Under the pieces are notes generated by a model. That model did no database searches and was not told where the DNA came from. It saw only the letters and a list, made by a program, of their open reading frames with translations. DNA of 64,000 bases from Cladopsammia gracilis. Taxonomy: Eukaryota; Cnidaria; Anthozoa; Scleractinia; Dendrophylliidae. Location: positions 124,001 to 188,000 of the forward strand of contig JAJGOT010000511.1 in assembly GCA_022457155.1 (NCBI GenBank), read 5' to 3'. Numbering within the stretch: the stretch's first letter is position 1; each line of letters begins with the position of its first letter. Of this stretch, positions 12,901 to 23,895 are shown one piece after another. The translations under genes and the position numbers were made by a program.

Positions 12901-15900
12901 TCTTTATTTAAACAAGAGGTTACACTGGTAGCCTATACTCATGCGCTTGCGTAAGAAAGTTTTATGGTTTATTTTAACTGGGTCACGCACCCCTTCCCCC
13001 CCCCCCCCCCCCTCAACGAATTTTGCGTGACAAACTAAGGAACCATCGTCGAGATACATTTTCTGTACTCACTGTGAATGTTTAATTTTTTCATTCCCGA
13101 TCAAATCCACACGTCTAATATTTCCCAAACAGTGACTTCTTTCTGTTACATTTGAAAAGACTACTTTTAAAAGCAATGAAATCAGTAAACGACTGGGCTT
13201 TTTTTTAAATTTTAGCAATTCTCAACCCGACCGTCATGACCGTCTGTTGACAACTGTACACGCTTTGAATATTTACATGTAATTTATTGATTCCAGATCA
13301 AATACACACTCGTCTTTTATTTCCCAGAGACTGATTTGGAAATGAAAATTGCAAAACATACACAGACATCTTTGTGTAAGGCAAAGCATGTGAAGTTAGA
13401 ACTATAAAATTTAATTTTATGTAAGTCTTGTTTACATGATATATCAGATATCATTTATTACGACTGAATTTGAACACGTTTTATAAGCATTTCTCCAAAA
13501 CTAGCAAGAACACAAAGAAAAAGTCAATCACAAATTGATATCAACATAAATTCCCATAGAAAAATGTAATTTCTTTTTCGGTAAAGTCCAAATACTAGTG
13601 GCTTGACTCAGCTATTTGAAAACAAGAACGTGATTATGGGCACGCCAAAATCACGAGGTCACGTGTCAACCAATCAGACCAGTAAAAGTTGTCCCGTGGG
13701 ATATGGGAAACTTTCAAAAAACATGGCAATTTGTAACTACAAAAAGAAATTCAACAAAACCTAGACTCATCCCGCTGCGCGCACGAGTAAAAATATCTTT
13801 TGATTCTGCTTAATCTCTAGAGTAACTTAGTTACTGAAGGCAATAAACAATTTTCTATGTTTGTGACACTAAACAGACTTCATTGAGGTAAAACTAATAT
13901 TCATATACCTTAGACAAAATAGATAAACACTTAGATGCGATTGACACAATTTCTGGCACTGTATGCATGTTGTGATGCACTGTATTAAGATATTTAATAA
14001 TTATTATTAAAAACCTTAATACAGTGTTTCACTGACACACCTCTACTGTGTAAAAAGATATCCTAAGTTAAGAAGAGCAAAGTTGTGCTTTCAATAGTAT
14101 TTTCATCTGCTTCTTTCTGTTTCACTGCTGGTTAAATGTGGTACTTGTGGCTACAGAATGCTGTCTTTTTGAAGAGAAACAAAGATTTCAGACCTCTAAT
14201 GAAAATCACATCTTCACTTCTAACTATTGCGCTGCATTAATTTTGCTTATCATTTTGTAAAATGAATGTCTCTAATTACATTATATGTACTTAAGGGTAT
14301 AAAAAAGCGATTTGATTATTACAATGCTCCAACAGAAGCAACAGAAGGGAATTCTGAAAAATGAGAAATCTGAGGTTGTACATTAATGTTGGAGTAAAAA
14401 AAACCGAGGGTTGAGTTATACAGTTACACAGCAACAAAACTTTGTTGCATTATGTATTACTACATGAGTACCTTGGTTTCTGGATTGCACAGTATGCAAT
14501 GCAACTACTGTGTACATGTACAGTGTATGTGTATTTATAAACTGGAGTTAAAAGTGCAAACCCCCTATATGACATAGGGAACCTGTAATTTCCTTAAATG
14601 GGTTCTGTGCACTACAGTGTAACTCAATTTGTTTTATTGTTGTTGTTTTTTTTTGTGGTTAATTTTTCTCTGATTTTTCAACATCACATTATAGTCTGCT
14701 TATTTCAAAGAAGTGGGTTACCTTTTAAGTCATTTTTGTGTCAACAACAATACTCCAAATTTTATTGAATGAAATGTAATTTATATAATAAAGAAAACCC
14801 ATTTCTACAATCATCAAGCGAAGTATCATTTTTATGCAACAAACATTAAAAAAGTCCGTTAAGTGATACAAATTGTGTTGTGTGATTAGAAAGGTTAGTT
14901 TGGCATAATAATATAGTTATTGCATTTAGGGTTACAGTTTCTTCTTAGAGCTGGTCACAATGCCTATCAATTTGTTTTACCCTTACTCCAAAGCTGGCTT
15001 TTTCTGTTCATTATGGTGTACAGCTACAACGATTTTCTGATTTGATTGTCAAATTGAATCAAATGTTAAGTGAAAAATAGTTCCACCTTTCTTGGTTGTC
15101 TTTGGAATCCTTGAAGGCACTGTGGATATTAAAGTATTCAATGCTCTTTATTCAGACCATCCACATGGTCTTTTGTATTAAACACTGTTCAATTTCCATG
15201 TCACATTCCATTATTACACGTGTCTGTCAATTTGTTCAAAACGTGATTCATCTGTTTTCCCCAAGCATTTAGTGTATTTATATGTATTAAGTGTTTGAAT
15301 ATGTAAATTCACTGGTTATAAGCTGTTTTAGACATGATAATAAAATATTTCCAATATAATATAATTCCCTCCACTCTTCAGCAAGTCTTAACAAATGGGT
15401 GGGACTATCTATTGATATACCACCTCTCGGGGATCACTACAGTAAGCACCCACAAACAAGAACCTAGTGGATTAAGAACCTGGGCCGGGTTGTTCGAGGG
15501 TTGATTAGCGCTAATCCAGGGTCAATTACCATGACTGAACAGGCTTTGAACAACTTGGCCCTGTAGGCTAAAATTTGTCATTTAGACCCCAACATAGGTT
15601 CTTATTTAGAAAAATTAGTTAAAATGCGAAAAAACAAAACGGGTTAATCTGACAACCAAAACGTGCCTGTTGTTGTACTGGAAATGTCGTACTAAGGACC
15701 CATTTACATTTCAATAAATCAGCAGACCTAGATCATGGTCTGTGTTTGTCACAGCAGGCGTACATATGTTTGTGACAATCTGTTGTGTTTATAACAGTAT
15801 GCGGTATGTGGGGTTTACTGAATGTAATTTGCCCAAATGAAACCTGTGACGTCATGTTTATTTGTTATGATGAGGATTCTAACACTCACTGACATTTTAC

Positions 15901-18900
15901 TTTTCTACCGCTGTTAACGATCCCAGAATGAGTTTCTACATAGTCAGAGTCAAATTCGCGTTCACATTGTTTGCACTTTACACGGTACCAATAAGATCTT
16001 TTACGAGACTTAAACGAAGAGATACTTCAATTGACCTGATACCAACCACACATACTATCCTAATAGGCAAGATGGTCGCCAAATGTCATACTTAGTTTTA
16101 GTCCCTGCGCAGTCTGCATTATCATTCCCAGTCCCTTGGCAGACCGCAACACAAATTTGTTGTTCCATATACACCTACTATGATTGATGTTGTATAGAGC
16201 TCGGTTAGAAATTTAAGTGAGTAATGGGATAAAAACAAATACATTGAGTAATTTTACTGTGTCTGTGGTGCCCGAATGGTTGACTAGTTTTGCCTGAATA
16301 CTATATTTTTTAAGCCTCTGGTAATAAATGATCATACAACATTCATTCACTGTAATTTTTGTGGGTAAATCATTATCCATGTATTTTTTTTTATTTTCGT
16401 AGCAACAACTGGCCACTAAACCGATTCTAACATTTGCACACAATTTTGCTGTTGTTGGTAGAATTTTAGTGACCTTCAACTTTCGCAGGTGTGCAAAATC
16501 AACTTGGGAGCTTATTAGCAGCTGTGTTAACTCTTATATCCACAGCTGTCAGTCGTCTTTCACACATGTCCATCCTATTGATATTGGCTTTGTGTTACTA
16601 ATGCAGAACTTCAGAATAACCATATTAAGATCTGTTGTGTTTATAACAAGTCAAACTGCTCTGTTGTGTTAATAGGACAATCACATGACTTTTGGAGGGC
16701 ATATAGTTTATTGGTGGCCCGAGTAGCATCATTTGCGCCCGAGCGGAGCGAGGGTGCAAATGATGCTACGAGGGACACAAATAAACTATATGCCCTCCAA
16801 AAGTCATGTGATTATCATTATTATCAATACACAAGGCCAAATCGCTTCAGTGTCATCAGTTTTTATTTCAAATGACTGTTTTGTATAATAAAGCTCCCGC
16901 CATCCCTCTCTGCCGCGGCGAGAAAAATGAAAACACAACGAAAACCAAATAAACTCAACTAGCTTCTCCGCATCTTTCCAAACGCCGTCCGTGTTCTGCC
17001 CTTCCATGAAGTATCGATTCAATTTCTGCATGTCTCCTGACTGAATGGATGATTTGTGTTTTGGTTTCGCATCGTTTTCTTTCGTAAATAGCTTGGCCTT
17101 CGCTTCAAACATTTTGTTGGCAGACATGAATTCGCTGTCTTGCAAAATGTTTATGCTTCGGCTGAGTGGAGCACAGGTTAGATGGCGATGAATGGCCGCT
17201 CTAATTCCAGTCAATGCACTTGGAGATAATGCTTGGCCTTTCTCTGTTTTCACTTCAGCGAAGAACTTTCGCAGAATTTCACTCAAGTCCGTTGCACTTA
17301 CTGTTTTGAGATCCACTGTAATTTTTCTTTTCTCACACCATTTCTCGAACTTTTTTACTCCCCACTCAGTTGCTCTCTTGGTGTTTTTCGCTTGAGCTTT
17401 TTGCTCAACAGTCCAACTGCTCGTTGTCTGAGTCCGAGTTGTGACTAGAAAAAAGCTGAAAATTTGGGAGTTCTTCCATTTTAAAACTATAAAATCTTCA
17501 AACGGCAAACGTTGCAAGTTGTTCGCTGTTCGCACCTGAATGGTTTTCCCGCGTCAATAAACGTAACCTGATTGGTTAATATTCATCGGATGATGAACCG
17601 TGAACCAATCAGAAACAGGGCCGTAAATGCGTTTGCAGCCCGTCAAATTCAATATCGCCCGCCACTCACGCGTGTTTTCTCGAAGGCAGTTTCTTATTTG
17701 GCCGCGTATATTGATAATAATGCATGTTTTCATTGTGACAAAGAAAGCATAAGGCCTTGTTGTCCTTACTGCATAACAAAAGTTAACTGCAATTTACTTA
17801 CATGCCTGTACTTGTACTAATTGACTGAGCTCCACTCGTAACATCTTTTCTTACTATACTTACAGAAGCTGTACACCATAGTGGCCCCTCCCCTTCACTT
17901 TAATTTGCAAGCCTAAATTCTTATCTACTAATCCTAAACAGTATGTAAGTTCAACTTTGAATACTGAATGTACAACATTGTTTATTTAGGTGTTGCAGAC
18001 AATAAACGGGGTGTCTTAGTGTATGCTGAGAACACCCAAAAATGAAAGTATGCATGGTCCTATACAATGAAACTAAATGGTATTTTCATCCTTAAATTGC
18101 CTCAGATATTGTAACTTTTTCAGTGCTTTGCAAGCGCAGTGTCTTTGCACTTTCTATAGTATAGCAATATACACATTGCACACGTACTAGATATATTGCT
18201 TGATGTTGCGGTTAGCTGTTGTGGTGTTGGTATTGTTCAGTGTCTTGAATCTTTTGTGTTATGTCATTTGGTGATCACAGTTTTCACAACACCAAGAAAC
18301 TGCCGATTCTTTATATTATAAAATGTATTGTTATGTAATATCATTATTTTTTGTAAAGGTAAGAGTTGTTAAGTAGTCTACTGTTCTTGACATCTTCATC
18401 TTTGACATTGTTTGTCTAAGAAGGTGTCTTAATTAACGTGGATATGTTCATGTACATGATGTTTGTATCTTTGTCTGAGCATGGAGGCCATGCACTTAAA
18501 AGTTTCATCTGTGTGGGAGATAAAAAAAAAAATCTCCTTGCAGTACACAAAAACATAGTTTAGTATTCAGGTCTACCAAAACATGACTGTTAACTCTCAT
18601 ATTTTAGAGTCTGATATGTGCCCTCAATGCTATCCCACTATCGAAAACCCATTTCAATATACCTTTCCACAAAACTACTTGCTGTACGTAATAAATGCCT
18701 GTTGAAGATAAGACTGTTGAAAGCTATATAACCTGCTCCCGGTGTAGCCGTCATAGCTCAGTTTATAGCATTACATTGTTGTGGCAGACGGGTGGGTTTA
18801 ATGCCATTAAAAGCGTGAACTTCTTTCAGACTCATTGCTCTATTTACTGTGATAGTCACTTGTTCATTTAATTGTTTTGATGATTGTCAATAGTTGTGTG

Positions 18901-20050
18901 TTATTTTAGGTAACCTTAGCTTTGCATAGTATTTCTTTTTTGTCTAAGTGTGCAATTGTAAGTTGGTAACACTTGACATTTTTCAAGTGTTGTAATCCAG
19001 GTAAGTGGCACATGTTAATGAAATAAAAGAGTTGAAGGAGGGGGGGGGGGGGGGGGGAGTTCACAATTATTGGAATTGTGTGTAAGCTGTTATTTGTTAA
19101 ACTGCTTCAAACAAAATTCAGTCCTTCTTTTTCCAGTAAAGAAATAATTAAATGTTGTCTTGTGATTATTCTAAACAATTTTAATGACAAGATCTACATG
19201 CACACAGTCAGGGGATTGTTGTAACTTATGTACTCAGTACTCAAGTTTCGTCTTTTTCGTTGACTTTTGAAACTTGGTCATAATTTATATATCAAGAGTT
19301 CGTTGCTTTCCTGGGTTTGTTGTAAGCAAGGTCACTTTTATTTTTGTCTTTCTAAAGCTATATTTTTGGCCTTAAAGGTGCTAAAACGGCCCCAAATTAA
19401 TACAAAGTACTTTTGTCTTACACAAAACACTAAAAGAAAGATATCAGGTCAATGTTTTAAGAAAATCAACATAATCTGCGTTTTAGCGTGTTTTCTAAGA
19501 CACAGGGCGATAGACTTAACAAATAGGCACACTGTTTTCAAGTTGCAATCCATTTTCATCCTGCAACCCAAAACATTTTTTTTTACTCTTAGACCACTAA
19601 CAATTTTCAAACAAAACTGGACCATTATTTTTGGGTTCCACTGATCATGATGTAAACTAGTAGTAATCGGAGATTATGGAGACACGTTCGAAGGAACTTC
19701 CGGCGGAAATGAGCCCCTGAAAAAAGCAACAGGGGCGGCCATTTGGAAGACCGGACACCAAAAATCTCAAATTTTACTGAATGTAAGGCACAGGGCAACC
19801 AACACGAAATTCGAACGCGATAAAGTAGCACTAAAAATGGTGACTAGCCCCTTTTAAAGATAAGGCTGAGAGGCTACTTACATTTGTACATTACTCTGTT
19901 TTGGATAATTGCGCAGGGTTTAAACTTTTAGTCGTCATAACAAAATGCAATTTTAAAATTATATACAGCAGTGGTTAAAGCAGACTTTCATTAAGGTAGC
20001 GACAGTGAAAATAGGGAAATGTTGAATAACGATTTTTTAATTCAATTTTT

Positions 20051-20081
<31 letters not shown>

Positions 20082-23000
20082 TGGGGGGCTAATTCTGTCA
20101 CCATGCAGTATAATGATGGACCATGCATGCAACTTTTCATCTTTAGTATACTTCTTCACAAAATAATAATCGTCAAAGTAGCTCATAGAAAATAATCAAA
20201 TTTCTGTTCTCTTGTTTTGAAACATTCAACATTGTTTCTACCTGACTACAACAATTATTGTTTGTACATGGCTTTTTCGGTCCCTGGAATTGTCGTTATA
20301 TTATTGCAATTAATCACTGATTTCATTTCTTTGAAAAAGAGAAAAAAAAAATCAAAATTGCAATGAATGTATTTTGATGACTACATATCACAGAAGTTGC
20401 CAATTCTTTGACCATGTTTCTTCTTTGTTTCAACTTCCAACCCATTTTATCTCCACACAGAGCATAGAAACATGCCTCTCGATGATGCTATGAGACTCGT
20501 TGGACAAAATTTTGAACAATACATGCAAGACCTACGTGAACGAGCGAAATCGAGCAGCACCCAAGAGAGTAGCAAGACCAAGACGACAGCCCCCAAGGTA
20601 GAGGAGAAGTCTGACATCACGTCACTACTGACTAAAGCAGCTAGCGGTGGAGACCTTTCGGCTGATCAGCTAACGAAGCTGATTGATAACTTATCTAAAC
20701 GGCAAGAACAAGTTTTGGGAAGCTCTGCAACAGCCAATGGCAAAGGAGGAGGTAATAACACGATGCATTCCTTTTCTGCTGTCAACACGATTATGGCAAA
20801 ACTTACTGTCTTGATATGATTATCCGAGGCATCTTTGTCTAAGCTATCCAAAGTTTTCGATTTTCAAAGGTAAAAACGTGGTCAAGTATGAGTGCATTAT
20901 GTCTGTATTGAAATCTCCAAAGTGCTCGGATGAACATAAATCTACAAATAAGCAGCTAAGTAATCAAATCCCAAAGTACTTGATGAAACTTACCTACTCG
21001 AAGGTGTTATTTCATTTTTTTTAACGCAAGGGTATTTTGAAGTAGGCAATATTTTGGCAGAAATGAACCTCAGGCAGAGGTAACAGACAGTCCCGTAGGC
21101 TGGTTTTCGACTGGGTAGGTTAGTTCCTCTTAAAACGAACCAGACAAACGTGCAGATCGATCATATGCTTGTTAGTTCTGCCCCCTTCATTGTTACTAGC
21201 GGCCTGCGAAAAGCAATTCATTTAATCCGACTCAAGCAGTTTTTCTAGTTGTGTTCTACGATGATGTTGGCGAGGGTAACGCTCGACTAACCAACTTTGG
21301 TAATTTTTTTTGAAAATACGCATTTATGTGAGGTTCACTGTAAAAAAAAAAACTAAAAGATACTTTCGTGTAAATTACGGAAACGTTCTTTTCGTAATCT
21401 ATAGCTCAATCATCTATTACGTCGGCCGAACCCCGAAGAATGTCATGAAGAACGTATCAGTTTGTTAAAACATTCAAAATGCTGAGAAACAAAATGCTGT
21501 GGTACTCTTACTTGGTGTGATTTTTCACCTGAAACACACGACTTACATAGCCATAACGTTTCAAATTGTTATTACTGTTAAAGGGAAGTTTACCTTCAGG
21601 GATTGGTATAGATTCTCACAATCCTTTAACGAAGAGAGCCACAATGTCAGATCCTTTGACACCAAATGAAATATTTTGGGCTCTTGGAAGAACCGATCAA
21701 AAAAGAAAGAAAGAAAGAGAGAAAGTTACTTTTGTGGCATTGTTACTTGACCCAGATATGGCATGCCATTTGCAGCTCGTTTGTCTAAGTCACTCCAGAA
21801 ATGATTTTCATTTGTGCTGGTGTGAATCAGAGAATAGTTCTTGAATTCTGTCGGAAATAAAACACTACTGGATTAATAAGAATTTTTTTTAAAAATGTAC
21901 TGTTACTTGTACAGTAAAATAATTTATATCCTGAAACTCCTATGGGAAGTAGTAAGTATGCTATTTCTTTACCATCCCAGAATTTTAGTCTTCCAAGTTA
22001 TATCCAGTGGGAGAAAATTTGTATAGGGATATGGGGCACATTTTTTATACATCTTCCTGAAAGCAATCTAACAAACAAAAAGCCTTCAAAACTGGAAACG
22101 TCCATTGCAAAAACCAACTCCACCAAATTTCCAATTAAAACTCATTGGTCTGTATTGGTTTGGTTTTGATACCAGTGCGAAAATTACATTAGTTAAATCA
22201 AAATTGATTACAAGTTGAAATTGAAAGTAATGATATTTTCAATGGTTACAGAATTAAGGTATTTTTTCTTTTTTTTTTCTTTTAATTTTTCATAATTATT
22301 TTCTCAAGTTTTTCATGTTCATATTGGTTCCATTTGCACCCACTTTCTTGTCAGGCGTTACAGCTAGTCAATCCAGCCAGCCAGCTGTGGATCCTCAGTC
22401 CATTGCCAAACAACAAGCCGACCTACAGGCGAAGATATTAAGTATTTTGAATCCTGGCGGAGGATCTAAAACCAGCAGTGCGTTGAATACTGGTAGTCTA
22501 CCATCTCAGCAAACAGTTTCACCAAGTCAGAAACAAGGTGCTGCCACTGCACCGGCTGCTCAAACGGCAGCAAAACCAGCCTCACTAAGTACCACTGTGA
22601 AACCAATATTCCCTCTGTATCCAGCCCAGCAAAAACCAGCCGCCCCTGCAACTGGCACTGCAGTGTCAACGGCCAAAGTCCCCGGGGGTGCCACAGCTGC
22701 CCAAGGTTTATATTCCACCCCAGCAAACCAAGTTGGAAAAGCATATCAGTCGGGTGTTTCAAGTTCTTATGGTGCTTCCTCTATGACAGGGAAAATAGCA
22801 ACAACATATCAGTTCTCCAAGCCTGTCGCCCAAACCACTTACACTACGGGCGCCAGCCAAGCTGCTGCATCCACAGGTGTGTATGGTGCACGAACAAATG
22901 CTACAACGGCCTACTCGGTAGGAACTCAAGGTATACAAAGGATTGGCCAACAAACATCAGCCACCTCTGCTTCAATTCCTGTGGTTTCTAAATTCAGCCC

Positions 23001-23895
23001 TGCTGGCCAAGGTGTTGCAACAACTGGAGGGCAAAGACCTGCTGTCAACTCAGCACCACGTGCAGGTGCATCGGCTGCAGTGGGTGGCCCAAGACCTGTC
23101 TCCACTTTAACAGGCCAAATGAGAGCTCCGTCTCCAGCCGGACGTAGTTTACTTGGAGCTCCCCCAGCAGGTACACCCAGGGTGCTTGCACCATCAGGAA
23201 CTGCTAGGACCCCAACACCATCAGGTTCGCCAGGTGTGCGTATGGTGGCCCCCAGAGGCCCTTCACCAGTTGGTAGAGGTGTGGTGAGGACTCCTTCTCC
23301 AGCCGGAATTCAAGGTCAGACCATTCATTCACGAGGAGGAGCAGTCTCCGTTCGAGGTGGAGCCACCCCTGTTCGAGGTGGAGCCACCCCTGTTCGAGGT
23401 GGAGTTGCTGGTGCAGGTGGAACACTTGGACGTGGTGCCACAACCCCAGTAAGGGGTGGTCTTGTACAGCGAGGTGCCCCTGCCCCCCGTGGGGCCCCTA
23501 ATTCCCGTGGAGCCCCAGCCCCTCGTGGTGCCCCAGCCCCTCGTGGTGCCCCTACCCCTCGTGGTGCCCCTACCTCTCGTGGAGCCCCTACCCCTCGTGG
23601 AGCCCCTACCCCTCGTGGAGCCCCTACCCCCCGTGGAGCCCCTACTCCTCGTGGAGCCCCTACTCCTCGTGGAGCCCCTACTAGCCGTGGTGCCCCTGCT
23701 TCTCGTGGTGCTCCAGTTACTCGTGGTACACCTTACACGCGTGGTGCTCCAAATAGTCGTGGTGCTCCTTCAACCCGAGGCACCCCTATACGTGCAGTGA
23801 CTCCTGGAGGATTTGCTAATCGTGGTGCCCCAAGGGGTAGGCCTATGATGCGTGGTGGACCTCCATATCGTGGAGGTGGACGTGGTGGATATTGA
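3937..23895 (+). CDS. NCOA5: NCOA5-like protein with N-terminal hnRNPC/RALY-type RRM
   Basis: Five coding exons join in frame: 3937-4267, 8846-9452, 10818-11014, 20461-20751, 22355-23895 (2967 nt, 988 residues plus TGA), all GT/AG. Residues 47-117 are an RRM with RNP2 VFIGNL and RNP1 NYGFVQFE, closest in style to hnRNPC/RALY. Residues 120-300 are Arg/Asp/Pro-rich. Residues about 304-410 match the NCOA5 anticodon-binding-like region (DCVIVVMNKQQ, AIVITSQHEIHRS, GTPQEHRNMP). DLQAKILSILN in exon 5 also matches NCOA5. The tail holds about 18 RGAPxx repeats and an RG-rich end. NCOA5 proteins are nuclear co-regulators; human NCOA5 is 579 residues, so this one is much longer. The first ATG follows a splice acceptor at 3926, so a non-coding 5' exon is likely. 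An RNA-binding or splicing role is inferred from the domains. Confidence 0.9.
5301..6306. mobile_element. Non-autonomous DNA transposon, 80-bp TIRs and 9-bp TSD
   Basis: The element spans 5310-6297. Terminal inverted repeats 5310-5389 and 6218-6297 start CAACCTCGTTCCCAGGG and match over 80 bp with one visible mismatch. The 9-bp direct repeat TCAGAGCTC flanks it exactly (5301-5309 and 6298-6306). Each TIR contains its own internal hairpin (GGGTCTCTC / GAGAGACCC). Long TIRs with a 9-bp duplication fit the Mutator/MULE pattern. No transposase is readable in the interior. A related 68-bp palindrome sits at 43971-44038. It lies in intron 1 of the NCOA5-like gene. Confidence 0.85.
6410..6720 (+). 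mobile_element. tRNA-derived SINE, copy 1
   Basis: The head carries a Pol III A-box-like TAGTGGTTAGCG and a B-box GGTTCGAGCC, followed by a non-tRNA body that includes TACACCTGGGT-type sequence and a tail ending near TGCGACTTTACC. Copies lie at 7796-8103 (inverted), 52148-52470 (direct) and 41198-41380 (inverted, headless). Copies 1 and 2 also share TACCAAACAAGCAAG outside the tRNA head, so they descend from one subfamily or one duplication. Confidence 0.75.
7796..8103 (-). mobile_element. tRNA-derived SINE, copy 2 (inverted)
   Basis: Reverse-strand copy of the SINE at 6410-6720 with the same A and B boxes, body and flanking TACCAAACAAGCAAG. Together the two copies form an inverted pair about 1.1 kb apart inside intron 1 of the NCOA5-like transcript, so the pre-mRNA could fold into a duplex of about 300 bp. 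Confidence 0.75.
9578..9790 (-). repeat. Interspersed repeat family A, copy 2
   Basis: Inverted copy of the repeat at 1945-2150 (AACTCCCAAGAGTGCCAAAG on the plus strand, then the same AT-rich body with TTTCATTTGAATGG). It lies in intron 2 of the NCOA5-like gene, just downstream of exon 2. Confidence 0.6.
9938..10384. mobile_element. 443-bp element with GATCGC-array TIRs and TA target duplication
   Basis: The element is 9940-10382. Both ends begin AAGCCCGGTTTCCATATG followed by runs of GATCGCTGC/GATCGCTAC. The arms of about 60 bp are near-perfect inverted copies, and each end contains a second internal hairpin of the same motif. The flanks are TA (9938-9939, 10383-10384). A paralogous sequence at 16434-16660 lacks the insert. 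The unique core (about 10066-10245) has no supportable ORF. A TA duplication fits Tc1/mariner-type integration, but no transposase is present. A decayed relative is at 28722-29003. Confidence 0.8.
10618..10800. repeat. Interspersed repeat family A, decayed copy
   Basis: The body motifs of the family (TTTTGAGTCTGT, CCATTCAAAT, GCAGTAGT) are recognisable but interrupted by a long T run at about 10689-10707. It ends about 20 bases before exon 3 of the NCOA5-like gene, so the repeat sits next to, and may supply part of, the splice-acceptor region. Confidence 0.4.
11215..11750. repeat. Degenerate tandem repeat, about 185-bp unit, about 2.7 copies
   Basis: Successive blocks share CTGACTTGAC, GATCCAACCTTATGAT, CCAAGGGGTGATTCTTC and CCATTCACAAAACCACTG. 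Unit starts fall near 11215 (partial), 11385 and 11570. The DNA is intronic with no coding signal. Confidence 0.6.
12414..12694. repeat. Near-perfect 142-bp tandem duplication
   Basis: Unit 12414-12555 is followed directly by 12556-12694, both starting GCTTAAGAAGACAGC. I see one substitution near the end (CAGTTCAGCT versus CAGTTCAGCA). The identity suggests a very recent event in intron 3 of the NCOA5-like gene, or an assembly duplication. Confidence 0.85.
12700..16430. other. Intron 3 of the NCOA5-like gene, mostly without features
   Basis: AT-rich intronic DNA. I see a poly-C run near 12996-13012, several A and T runs, a small MITE at 15482-15561, and no supportable exon, ncRNA or coding element otherwise. 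Confidence 0.5.
15482..15561. mobile_element. 80-bp palindromic MITE
   Basis: The ends GGGCCGGGTTGTTC and GAACAACTTGGCCC are inverted with one mismatch, around a core containing TTAGCGCTAA. Target duplication is not clear. Short fold-backs of this kind are usually deletion derivatives of TIR transposons. Confidence 0.55.
16434..16660. repeat. Paralog of the 9905-10560 locus lacking the GATCGC element
   Basis: This stretch (CAATTTTGCTGTTGTTGG, then TTTTAGTGACCTTCAACTTT and GCTTATTAGCAGCTGTGTT) matches the two flanks of the 9940-10382 insertion joined together. It therefore represents the pre-insertion state of a duplicated intronic sequence and independently defines the element's ends. Confidence 0.75.
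16679..16813. mobile_element. 135-bp palindromic MITE
   Basis: The arms AATCACATGACTTTTGGAGG and its inverted copy ending AAGTCATGTGATT enclose a second palindrome (GCATCATTTGCGCCCGAGCG with its inverse). The structure is almost fully self-complementary and abuts the TIR-bounded element that starts at 16816. Confidence 0.7.
16804..17535 (-). pseudogene. Crypton/DUF3504-type tyrosine-recombinase-like fragment
   Basis: A 243-codon minus-strand frame. Residues about 45-215 resemble the N-terminal part of the DUF3504 family found in Crypton-derived proteins such as ZMYM2 and QRICH1: an SAM-like region (KFEKWCEKRK, FFAEVKTEKGQALSPSALTGIRAAIHRHL), then SANKMFEAKAK and the FHFSRRGREGWRELY block. 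The C-terminal catalytic part with the second Arg and the nucleophilic Tyr is absent. The frame runs out in the left TIR. It is probably an inactive transposon remnant in intron 3 of the NCOA5-like gene. The family call rests on motif resemblance only. Confidence 0.6.
16816..17722. mobile_element. About 0.9-kb TIR-bounded element carrying a recombinase-like fragment
   Basis: The ends are imperfect inverted repeats of about 27 bp: CATTATTATCAATACAC at 16816 and its inverted counterpart ending TATTGATAATAATG at 17722. The interior is occupied on the minus strand by the ORF described at 16804-17535. The target duplication is not clear because a palindromic MITE abuts the left end. The TIR assignment is from the sequence; linking the ends and the ORF as one element is an inference. 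Confidence 0.55.
18748..18810 (+). repeat. Degenerate tRNA-like SINE head
   Basis: GCCGTCATAGCTCAGTTTAT resembles a tRNA 5' half with A box, and GGGTGGGTTTAATGCC is a decayed B box about 40 bases later. No cloverleaf can be completed and no CCA-adjacent stem is evident, so it is a relic rather than a tRNA gene. Confidence 0.3.
19655..19835. repeat. Interspersed repeat family F, copy 1
   Basis: Contains GGAGATTATGGAGACACGTT, CTTCCGGCGGAAATGAGCCC and GGCGGCCATTTGGAAGACCG. The same sequence recurs in inverted orientation at 63675-63870. It is not tandem and has no coding signal. Confidence 0.65.
20061..20090 (+). repeat. Poly-G run with G-quadruplex potential
   Basis: About 20 consecutive G followed by T and a second G run, in intron 3 about 370 bp before exon 4. 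Similar long G or C runs occur at 12996, 19037, 41909, 42172, 42336, 43237, 44241, 44617, 52360, 56745 and 61519. Confidence 0.7.
23470..23787 (+). repeat. In-frame 18-bp coding minisatellite (RGAPxx)n
   Basis: About 18 consecutive hexapeptides, mostly RGAPTP, RGAPAP, RGAPTS or RGAPNS (RGTP twice), are encoded by 18-bp DNA units inside exon 5 of the NCOA5-like gene. Third positions vary between units (CGT/CGA, GCC/GCT), so it is not a freshly expanded array throughout; the central RGAPTP block is the most uniform. The preceding GGA/TPVRGG repeats and final RGGGRGG make the whole tail RG-rich. Confidence 0.9.

Larger units (their letters stand above)
17723..20460. other. Remainder of intron 3, NCOA5-like gene
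   Basis: Non-coding AT-rich DNA. It holds a possible tRNA-like SINE head at 18748-18810, poly-G runs near 19037-19058 and 20061-20090, and a repeat-family F copy at 19655-19835. The 125-codon frame at 19267-19644 shows no recognisable motif and is not annotated as a gene. Confidence 0.5.

Noticed and set aside
19267..19644. 125-codon frame in NCOA5-like intron 3
   Set aside because: Cys/Phe/Lys-rich composition typical of AT-rich non-coding DNA, and it runs into a repeat copy; no motif.
23456..23800. 114-codon frame reading PLVVPLPLVE-type repeats
   Set aside because: Shadow frame of the RGAPxx coding minisatellite in the NCOA5-like exon 5.
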